A stretch of 64,000 nucleotides of DNA from Pteria penguin (Eukaryota > Mollusca > Bivalvia > Pterioida > Pteriidae). Location of the stretch: positions 16,110,001-16,174,000 of the forward strand of contig CM068582.1 of assembly GCA_035048485.1 (NCBI GenBank). The letters run 5' to 3'. The first letter of the stretch is position 1; every line of letters begins with the position of its first letter. The notes under the pieces were generated by a model that saw only the letters and a program-made list of their open reading frames with translations, had not been told where the DNA came from and ran no database searches. The position numbers and the translations under genes are program-made. Shown here piece by piece: positions 48,981 to 58,400 of the stretch.

Positions 48981-51133
48981 GGGTGGGGTTCTAGGGTTGT
49001 CCCCACATCACCATGTTTTCGAGAGGGCTCATATTTGTGTTGTAGGGTATAAATGGATCTTTTCTCACAGTGATAAATTATCTAATTAGTCTCTGGATGG
49101 TCCAGAATCCCGTTTCTGATCTGGGCATAAATGTGCTATTTATAGACGAGATCACCATTCATGATTAGATCAATTATCTAACTTTGTATTTCAGAAATTG
49201 CACATGACCTTGTGTGTATGACTTATTAGGTATTATCTTATAGGATAACCCAAAACCCCAAAACCTTCGGTTATGTCCTTAAGCTTTATGGTATTAGTGT
49301 TAGAATTGTAAAGTCTTTGTGACATATAAAGTAACTATTTTCTTGTAACTTTTAGTTCCAGACATTAAATCAAACGTAGAAGAAACCACGATAAAAACGG
49401 AAATAAAAATGATAGCGGAAACAGAATCATCAAAGGTTCTACAACTGACAACGGAAGCAACATCAACAAACATGCTTGAATCCACAGCGGAAACTACATC
49501 GGAAACAACATCGACAAACACGCCAGACTTCACAACAGAAATAACATCGGAAACAACACCAACAAGCATGCTAGAATCCACAACGGAAACCACACTGGAA
49601 ACAACATCGACAAGCACGCAAGAATCCACAACAGAAACAACAGCTACAAGCACACAGGAATGCACAACAAAAACAACATTGGAAACAGCATCGACAAACA
49701 CACCAGAATCCACAACAGAAACAACATTGAAAACAACAACTACAAACACGCAAGAATCCACAACAGAAACAATATTGACAAACACGCAAGAATCCATAAC
49801 AGAAACGACAATGGAAACAGCATCGACAAACACGCTAGAATCCATAACAGAAACAGCCTCGACAAACACGCAAGAATCCAAAACGGAAAACACACTGGAA
49901 ACAACATCGACAAATACGCCAGAATCCACAACAGAAACAACATTGGAAACAGCATCGACAAACACGCTAGAATCCATAACAGAAACAACTTCGACAAACA
50001 CGCAAGAATCCAAAACGGAAATCACACTGGAAACAACATCGACAAATACGCCAGAATCTACAACAGAAACAACATTGGAAACAACAGCTACAAGCACGCA
50101 AGAATCCACAACAGAAACAACATTGGAAACAGCATCGACAAACACGCTAGAATCCATAACAGAAACAGCCTCGACAAACACGCAAGAATCCAAAACGGAA
50201 AACACACTGGAAACAACATCGACAAATACGCCAGAATCCACAACAGAAACAACATTGGAAACAGCATCGACAAACACGCTAGAATCCATAACAGAAACAA
50301 CTTCGACAAACACGCAAGAATCCAAAACGGAAATCACACTGGAAACAACATCGACAAATACGCCAGAATCTACAACAGAAACAACATTGGAAACAACAGC
50401 TACAAGCACGCAAGAATCCACAACAGAAACAACATTGGAAACAGCATCGACAAATACGCTAGAATCCATAACAGAAACAAACCCGACAAACATGGAAGAA
50501 TCCACAACGGAAACCACATTGGAAACAACATCGACCAGCACGCCAGAATACACAACAGAAACAGCAGCTACAAGCACGAAAAATTCCACAACAGAAACAA
50601 CATTGGAAACAGCAATGACAAACACGTTAGAATCCATAATAGAAACAACCTCAACAAACACGCAAGAATCCACAAAAGAAACAACATCAACAGACATGCT
50701 GCAATCCACAACGGAAACAACATTCGAAACAACATCGACAGACATGCTAGAGTACGCATCGGAAACAACATCGACAAACACGCTAGAATCCGCAACAGAA
50801 ACAACATTGGAAACAACATCGACAAACATGCTCGAATCCACAACGGAAACATTACCGTCCCAGATACGCCATAACTACGCTTACTATGCTCTGATAGGAA
50901 GAAATAAAATACCTCCAAGTTATGTCTACCCATTATCAACGTCCATGCATGTCAGAAGTGTTAGTATATGTGCAAGTTATTGTCGGAGAGATAGCAGTAA
51001 TTGTCTCTCTTTTACCATTGGCTTAAATACAAATAACTTCACGTGTAAACTGTACGGAAATGTGACCAATCAGAACTTAGAGTCTAAAATAGGGGTTGAT
51101 CTTTACAAACTGATCTCCTTTTCTGTAACGTAA
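45831..51133 (+). CDS. Secreted LamG-like / mucin-repeat / PAN-like protein
   Basis: Three exons, 45831-45879, 46184-46855 and 49356-51133, with agreeing phases: 832 residues. The N-terminus MECRTSLPYLLIYYLTFCSS looks like a signal peptide. Residues about 23-240 resemble a concanavalin/LamG-like fold (CWPLGSTSY, YGSWQHVALGWNRHDMTFSL). Residues about 260-740 are Thr/Ser/Glu repeats of 11-12 residues with cores such as TSTNTPESTTETT, expected to be densely O-glycosylated. Residues about 740-832 have Cys spacing like a PAN/apple domain (SICASYC, NCLSF, FTCKLY). The last two exons are long, and exon 2 ends in the weaker donor GTATGG, but the phase fit supports the join. Likely a mucus or cell-surface recognition protein. 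I know no named homologue, and the domain calls come from pattern only. Confidence 0.8.
48033..48229. mobile_element. hAT-like MITE, 5-bp target duplication
   Basis: Ends CAGTTGCAGATTTAG and AATCTGGATCCGCCACTG, inside TTGCCACAAATTTAC. GACAT at 48028-48032 and 48230-48234. Same family as 10841-11006. Confidence 0.75.
48911..48977. repeat. (GT)n microsatellite, about 33 units
   Basis: Uninterrupted GT run followed by GAGGGGGTGGGG. Confidence 0.97.
49855..50478 (+). repeat. 312-bp coding tandem duplication
   Basis: Units 49855-50166 and 50167-50478 encode the same 104 residues and differ at very few bases (for example AAACACGCTAG against AAATACGCTAG). They sit inside the smaller 33-36-bp mucin repeats, giving a higher-order repeat. 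Confidence 0.9.
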
Positions 51134-51364
51134 CATACGTGTAGGAGTGTAAGTTCTAGGGCTTGGACAAAGTATAGATTGTACTAAATTCCTTGCTTAT
51201 ATTTGTAAATCTAGTGATCATTACAATTTACATATGTTAACAGGTGATTCAATGTTAGGTAATTACGTACAGGAGTGAGAAAAATTGTTATATTATCAAA
51301 TGCATTTGTAAAAAGTCAAGAGGAAATATTGTATTCATTATTCAAGCATACACCCAGTTATTCA

Positions 51365-51665
51365 TAAGAATATATATGTAACATGTAGATGTAACGTATG
51401 TAGAATAGAATATATATGTAATATGTAGATCTGACATATGTAGAATAGAATATATTTGTAACATGCAGATCTGACATATGTAGAATATATATATGCAACA
51501 TGTAGATCTGACATTTGTAGAAAAGAATATATATGTAACATGTAGATTAGACATATGTAGAGTAGAATATATATGTAACATGCAGATCCGACATATGTAG
51601 AATATATATATGTAACATGTAGATCTGACATTTGTAGAAAAGAATATATATGTAACATATAGAGC
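51365..51665. repeat. Minisatellite, about 36-40 bp units
   Basis: About eight units with ATATATATGTAACATGTAG, ATCTGACATATGTAG and GAATAGA variants. It lies just after the LamG-mucin stop codon, probably in its 3' UTR. Confidence 0.85.
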
Positions 51666-51997
51666 TGACAATAAGTAAAACAGAACGGTACAAATCACAG
51701 GCTTAGCTAAAATCCATTTAGATGATCATAGCGGATTTCAATTTTCTATGTGATATTATTATTATCTTGAAAGTCATCGTATGATTAATCAAAAAGTGGG
51801 GATGAGAAGGAATCCCCAGTTTTCTATGCTTACTTGACCACTGCAGGGTATACCTGCACATAATTTATGGTAGGATAACTTAAGCCTCAAAAACATTTTA
51901 CCATTCACTTTATCTGTCACTCTGTAAATTTGTCTTTGAGAGTAATGTATTTTTATTACCATTCCATGTTTGTTAATTGTTGCATTTATTTCCTTTC

Positions 51998-52003
51998 AAT
52001 AAA
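51998..52003 (+). promoter_or_regulatory. Candidate poly(A) signal of the LamG-mucin gene
   Basis: AATAAA 865 bp after the stop. I saw no earlier copy. A 3' UTR reaching it would contain the minisatellite at 51365-51665. Confidence 0.5.
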
Positions 52004-52317
52004 AACCATCAAATAACATCTTTAGCTAAATTGTACATTCCCAATTCTACCATGGGTGATTCTCCAGCCGTATAAACATTCTTTTGGTAAACAATCGCAT
52101 TCAGGTTACGTGTATGCAAGTGTTCAAAAGGAATGGTTTCCTTGCTCGGAAATAGATGCAGGTTTAAGCAATGACATTGCTATCTTCTATATTGATTAAA
52201 CCCTGTTAATTCGCTTTATTGATGTTATTTGATAAAATGAGTGCAATTCATTAATTTCTTTTATGCAGACGAGTAATTGGAATCATTTGTTCACATAGCG
52301 ACACAAGTTGGTTGGTC

Positions 52318-52484
52318 GGATGGTTGATTGGTATTTTACGTCGCTTTCAACAATTTTTCAGTTATATCGCGACATGGAAGCAGGAGGTAACCAACCTCTT
52401 AAACAGTGACACAACACGGGAATCGAACACGGATCGTCCGCGCCGCAAGCCAAGCGCTTAACCACTACACCACGCCTGCCTCCC
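52318..52484 (-). repeat. Second type of tRNA-derived SINE
   Basis: Minus-strand tRNA-like head: GGGAATCGAACACGGATC and GCCAAGCGCTTAACCACTAC. The body ATCGCGACATGGAAGCAGG is shared with 12330-12475. The flanking start GGTTGGTCGGATGGTTGATT may be its tail. Confidence 0.7.
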
Positions 52485-52798
52485 AGTGACACAAGAAGCT
52501 GCTAGCCATGTAATGGCCATTGTTTTGTCCTTCTGAATCTACTATCGTTACGACGACTTGGAGGGTCATCGCGTGTCAATGCTGGAAGGATGATCCATGA
52601 ACCGTTTGGCCAAAGTATTTCAGTGATAATTGTCACTTTAATATGCCAATCTGAGTCGTTACCACAAATACGATGTACTGTACATGTGAAATGGAATATT
52701 TCTGTGATGTCTTCATGTTTGCCTATTCATCTGTGTTTGCTATGTACATGGAGGTTTTTGTCATCCTGTCCATTTATTCAACTCACAATCTTGTTTTA

Positions 52799-53680
52799 GC
52801 TCCCCTGAGCCAAAGGCTCAAGTGAGATATTGTCATAGCGTGTCGTCAGGCGTCAGTCCCTCCGTCGTCCGTCATCGTCAGCTTTTCACATTTTCGACTT
52901 CTTCTGCATAACCACAGAAAGGAATTTGATGAAACTTGATACTCATAGTCCCCTACAAGTGTTGTTGTTTTCTGTCCGAATACATCAATAGGTGGTGCCA
53001 CCACAGAGGGTACCCTATATTAACAAACTTCTTCAGACCGGCTGCTTACAGAAATAGACAGAATGCTAAGGAATGATCTAGTGGGATGTGTGAAGAAGTG
53101 GGTTTTTCCTGAAATCTAACTTCTGACGATTTTTCAATGTGAATTTCCTCCGCTAGGTAATAATTCTGCTTTAATTTGCTTTCTTTTAATCATCATTATA
53201 GTAAAGAATGTTACTGTGAATGAATTTTGTCAATATGACAATTTTTGGATCTTTTTTTTTCTGAATTTTTAAGACTAAAAAAAAAAGGTAGGGAAAGGGG
53301 GAGTATTCTTTCACATGATCAACTTCTTCCTCAGAACTAATAGAATGATTTTTATGAATCTTTGTAGGAATTATTTACTCAAGGTCTCTTGCAAATGTTG
53401 ATGTTTTTCATTTTTCATCCAGATCTGTTTAAAGATTTTTGAGCATTCATCTCTTATAAATTATTATAGATTCAAGGGTTATAATTTTTAATTTGGCCTA
53501 AGCAATTGATGATGATTCAAATTTTACACTCAGTTCTCAGGACAAAATGTAGTCACATTACACTCACAACAATAAACATATGGGGATATATACATTTATC
53601 TGCAAAATTTTCAATCTGTCAGTTGATCAAGCAAATTCTGTTTAGGTGAGCGATGTAGGCCCACTTGGGCCTCCGTTTAA
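52799..53680 (+). repeat. Dispersed TGAGCCAAAGGCTCA element
   Basis: Begins with palindrome CTGAGCCAAAGGCTCAAG, then GTCGTCAGGCGTCAGTCC and TCCGTCGTCCGTCATCGTC. Ends GTAGGCCCACTTGGGCCTCC followed by GTTTA. Its layout echoes the GGGGGCAT elements but the sequence differs. The left T-run TTGTTTTAGC is shared in style. Confidence 0.65.
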
Positions 53681-54701
53681 TTATGCAAATCAGTGAGTAT
53701 GTTTTAAATACCATACTAGCGTTATCAATGGAGTAAATGTAATTCATGTATACTATAATAATTATAATGTTTTTCATCGTGTGATTGCAATTGACCTCGG
53801 CCGATTGTATACATGTATCAAGATAGTAAATTCGCTTTGAGAACGCATGTGCAAACTCCATTAGTGTGGTGTGTTGGGTAATAATCTAGTACAAAGAAAC
53901 AATATTAGCAAATAATTCTGCTGTAATATTGAGATTTCTAGAAATAAATCTTATAAAATGTTCACATTTACAAAAAAAAAGAAAAAAAGATTTGCTCACT
54001 ACAAAAACCAACTTATTTCCGAATATTAACGATAACATCCGAGAGACTTTCCTAAAAAGGAAAAAAAGGCATGGCTACTTTCCTAATAAGGAAAAACTGA
54101 GGTGTGCCTTTAGAAATTTTTGCAGGAAAATTCATAACTGCGCATAAAAAGATGGTTTCAAAAACAAGTACATGTAATTCCTTTTTACATAAAGCCATTT
54201 GGCTTTGTGACCAACAGCTTGAAGATTTAATGCCATTCCGATTGCAACCTAAGCTTTTAAAAAGCTACACTTGTTAGTAATTACATCAAGAGATGCAGAC
54301 AGACTGATGAGGAGACTACTTTTCTGAAACAATAGATAGATTTCACTGAGTGAAAATTCACAGGAGTTATCTCCTGCTGTCTGCCATTTTGTGGGTCAAA
54401 GTGTGAAGTTTGTGCTTTAATCAACTAAAATACAGATCGAATTTCTTTAAAATCATCTTTGAAAATATAAATTACTTACAAACCAATAACTATGAAATTT
54501 TTGGTTTGTAATAATATTAATTCTAGTGCAAAATTATGAAAACCCTCTCCAAACAAAGGTTTAAAATTGGTATCCCTATGAATAATAATTTCTAGTTTGA
54601 CCCAAAAGATGGCTGACTACAGGAGGTAACTCCAATGAATTTAGACTCGAAGAAAACTTCGCATAAGAGGTTACTATGTTTGTTACACATCCTAGATAAT
54701 A
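53681..54701. other. Intergenic, no feature seen
   Basis: About 1 kb of AT-rich sequence between the LamG-mucin and RBFA genes. I see no exon, RNA gene or repeat family. Confidence 0.5.
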
Positions 54702-54961
54702 AGGAATAACTTTGACCTACTTTTGTCCTAAAATGTTTGATGGCTGTTATTTATAAATTTTAACCCATTCAGCAAGCTATGTTGTCTTCTGACAACTCTT
54801 GTACTGTCATTAAGGAATAACTTTGACCTACTTTTGTCCTAAAATGTTTGATGGCTGTCATTAAGGAATAACTTTGACCTACTTTTGTCCTAAAATGTTT
54901 GATATAAATTTTAACCCATTCAGCAAGCTATGTTGTCTTCTGACAACTCTTGTACAGTCAT
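54702..54961. repeat. Interleaved local duplications
   Basis: AAGGAATAACTTTGACCTAC occurs three times and AACCCATTCAGCAAGCTATG twice within 260 bp, with near-identical copies. This indicates recent slippage or unequal exchange. Confidence 0.9.
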
Positions 54962-54993
54962 ATCATGACTTCACAATCTCTTATAAACTTTTG

Positions 54994-55273
54994 GATTGAT
55001 TGATTGATTTTTGTTTAACGTCACACCACGAATATTTCACGTATTTGGTGAAGGCATCTGCCTGATGCGGGACATACAAATTTTGACCTTTGCAACGGAC
55101 CCAACTGAAGCAGTGAGGGATCTTTAACGTGCCATGCATACCACGACACGGGGTCTAGGTCTTTACTGTCTTATCCATCCGAAAGACAGGACACCGGCAT
55201 GACCAGAGCGGGACTCAAACCCCTGCCTCCCGATCAGGAGGCGAGCGCGATACCACTAGGCCACGCCGGCTTT
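54994..55273 (-). repeat. Full-length tRNA-derived SINE
   Basis: Tail GATTGATTGATTG first, body AGCAGTGAGGGATCTTTAAC, B-box complement GGGACTCAAACCCC, head GGCCACGCCGGCTTT. Flanks AAACTTTTGGAT and AAATTTTTGGAT form a target duplication with one mismatch. It lies about 190 bp after the RBFA stop codon (minus-strand gene). Confidence 0.85.
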
Positions 55274-55374
55274 AAATTTTTGGATGCTAGTCTGACCTTG
55301 ACCTTAGAGATCATAGCACACCTACCCTTGTTAATTGTTATTAAAGGGAAACAATGATATAAGGAGATAATCAT

Positions 55375-55380
55375 TTTATT
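55375..55380 (-). promoter_or_regulatory. Poly(A) signal of RBFA
   Basis: Minus-strand AATAAA about 85 bp after the RBFA stop codon. Confidence 0.65.
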
Positions 55381-55464
55381 TCTAGAAAACAAACAAGCAC
55401 TGGATGGAAACAATCAACACCAATACTGTTGGTGGTACCATCATGAAATCTATTTATAAAGATC

Positions 55465-58400
55465 CTACTTATCATGATTATCATCATACTTATCATGATC
55501 ACAATCATACTTATCATGATCACAATCATACTTATCATAGTCATGATCATACTTATCATAGTCATGATCATACTCATGATCACTGACATCTAAATCATCT
55601 TCATAGTCATCTGTATAAAACTCCAACACTTCCACATCATCTATATACATAGCAGATTTAGCATTTCTTCTAGCTTTCTTTATTAATTTCTGTTTTTGAG
55701 ACTTCTGCAAGTTTAGTTTCTCTTTGATTTTCTGATGATCAACTAAAACATCTTCCGACATAGTCCCTCGATCAGCTGATCTCTTTTTCACTTTATTCAT
55801 TGATTCCATTAATCGCTTCATTATCGCCTGACGATCCAAGTCATAAATATCATGAGAATTCACCGATATGCCAGAAACCAGGTCTGGGTTTTCCTCAATC
55901 TGTGCCACATTCATTGTAGAGTTTGCCTGTTCCATGATTCTGGTCCTCCAGGATCCAGGAGTGTAGTCTGGTCCATAGTCTATCGTTGCCAAGATTTTGT
56001 CCAGTTCCTCTAGATATCCCTGGGTTTTATCTCGGGCAAAAGTTAACCCTGGTATGAATCCGAACACACGACGGCCTATCAACATGCCCCTGTAAACAAT
56101 TTATACTATATTAGTGATTAATGTGATATTGTCAATATGGCTTAATAATGGGAAAAAATTACATTGATTGATTGATTGAATATTGTTTTACGTAACTCCA
56201 AGATTATTTCACATAATGGTTGACAGCATCTGCCTGATGCATTGCATACAAATTTAGACCTTTGCAACGGACCCACCCGAAGCAGTGAGGGATCTTTAAC
56301 GTACCATGCATACCATGACACGGGACCTTGGTTTTTACTGTCTCATCCGAAAGACAAAACACCGGTGCACAAAAGATAACAACTCTATATGATTACATAA
56401 TAAATTTTAAATCTTAAATATTTCTGAATCCAAGAAGATTCTGTGTAATGTCACACATCATTTGCCAGTTTATGCAAAGCTGTATTGATTACCAATATCT
56501 CATTCTTTGTCAAATTTTTAAATTCATACAGCCTGTTATATGTATCTGCTATTACTGTAGATGACCTGGGATCATTTCCTGGATTGCGACATTGTATCTA
56601 AGAGGTTGGTTGATTGATAATTGAGTTGCGTTAATACTGACACCCTCGAAATTTCAAATTCTTTTTGAAAACTGGTCCAGGAATCATAGATCTGGGCAAT
56701 ACAGGACTTCTGAGATACACATCAGTGATTCAGTTTTAGTGAAATGTAGGGCATTCTATGTCTGGTATAATATAAACAGGCACACTGTGACAAACAACCC
56801 TTACAGAAATTCTTCAAAGTGATGAAAATAAGAGTTGTACTGCTGTGATTTTCATTTTGCGTGATTAAAATGTGTTTACGAATATTATTGTACAAACAGA
56901 TGTCCTCTTCCACCTTCTTTTACAAAAGTTTGTTGTTACGGATGTACCCTATTTATAACATGCTGGAAACTGAATGCCTAACATTTAACGAAAAAGTTAA
57001 AACTTTTGTAAATTTGAAGCAGATAGATATCTCGGAAATCCAGTATTGATAACCAGATACACTGTAAATGTTGCGATTTCAATTAATTCAAGTTTTTTTT
57101 GTGATACATTTTGTACTGGATCAGATGTTCCAAATGTAATTATCCTTTTTTGTGATATGGTATCAATGCTCTACCACTTTGAACATGCTGAAATTCCTTC
57201 CAGGACATATGACTGAAACTTTCAGTTCATATATGTATGCACTTTGAATTTGTATATTATTTTAATTATATACTAGAAAAAATATTCCTGTTTGATGCAA
57301 AAACATGTACTGTACCCAAAACCAAAAAGTGAAATACTCAGTCTATGACAATCTTTGAGATATGAGATACTTTCACAAGAATTTTGAGTTTTGACAGGTA
57401 TTAAACAAACAAATAATCAAAGGAATTTAAGTGAAGGGTCCAATAGACCACATGCCAATCTTCATGATGTCTTTCTGTCCGGGCTAACACCTTTCATAGT
57501 GACGTCATGATATGTGCATAAGTTTATTGTAATGTCACTACGAAAAACAACGCCAAAAGGTGTTAACTTGAACAAAAAGACAGCCATTATGAAGATCAAC
57601 AAGTGGTCCATTCTGTGGGAGATTATTTTATGCATAGTATGAGCAGAGACATAGACTACTTTCAGTAGTAAGTAGAAAGTAGACAGTAGTCTATGTCTCT
57701 GGTATGAGGCTGAATTCAGGTCAGAATTCTGTGACAAAAAGCCTTCAATGTGGAATATCATGTATGGCTGCTGTCATTATTTAATGGGGATTTATGAAAT
57801 TTCAAATCAACATTGACTGGCCATAAAAGGTTTCTTCAATGGGCATTAGAAATTTTCTATTGACAATCATAAATTTCTTTTTACCTCAGTTTCTTTGTAT
57901 TTCTTTCTAACAATTCAGCAACCTCTTTATCTCTTTTTTCATTGGAGGAACTGGCCCAGTAAATCACTGTGTTAGAGAGATCTCTAGAGGTCTTTACCTG
58001 CAATAACCAGGATAACAACCATACCAACTCTATGGTCAACAATTATAGTCAAAAATTCCAGATCAAAAAACATTAAGATAAAAAATAACACAGAAGTGAG
58101 ATATCTACCTTACAATCTATTATCACAAGATATCTTTAAAAATGTATCCAACAACATAATAAAACTGTCCTAATCGATCATGCATTGGAACAGGTGTTTT
58201 GTCTGCTTCAGACAGTCGTCCATTATTTGGAGAATTAAAACAAATTTAGTTAGTGTACAAAATTTTTGTAATCTCATCCACATACTACCTATTTAGAGTT
58301 ACTGAATTTTAGCATTTACCATCCCTTTAAGATAAATCATATAATGATACACTTTATCTTGATTTAAATTTAAATGGACAGTATTACTCATCTTATCAGC

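Larger units (their letters stand above)
46856..49355 (+). other. Intron 2 of the LamG-mucin gene
   Basis: 2.5 kb of AT-rich sequence with a hAT-like MITE at 48033-48229, C/A homopolymers near 48545-48575 and a GT microsatellite at 48911-48977. Otherwise I see no gene. Confidence 0.6.

Noticed and set aside
49300..50874. Long open frames on the opposite strand (about 513 codons) and in a second forward frame (about 404 codons) across the mucin array
   Set aside because: The repeat unit is a multiple of three, so any frame free of stops in one unit stays open through all. Only the frame of 49356-51133 joins upstream exons in phase and ends in a PAN-like domain.
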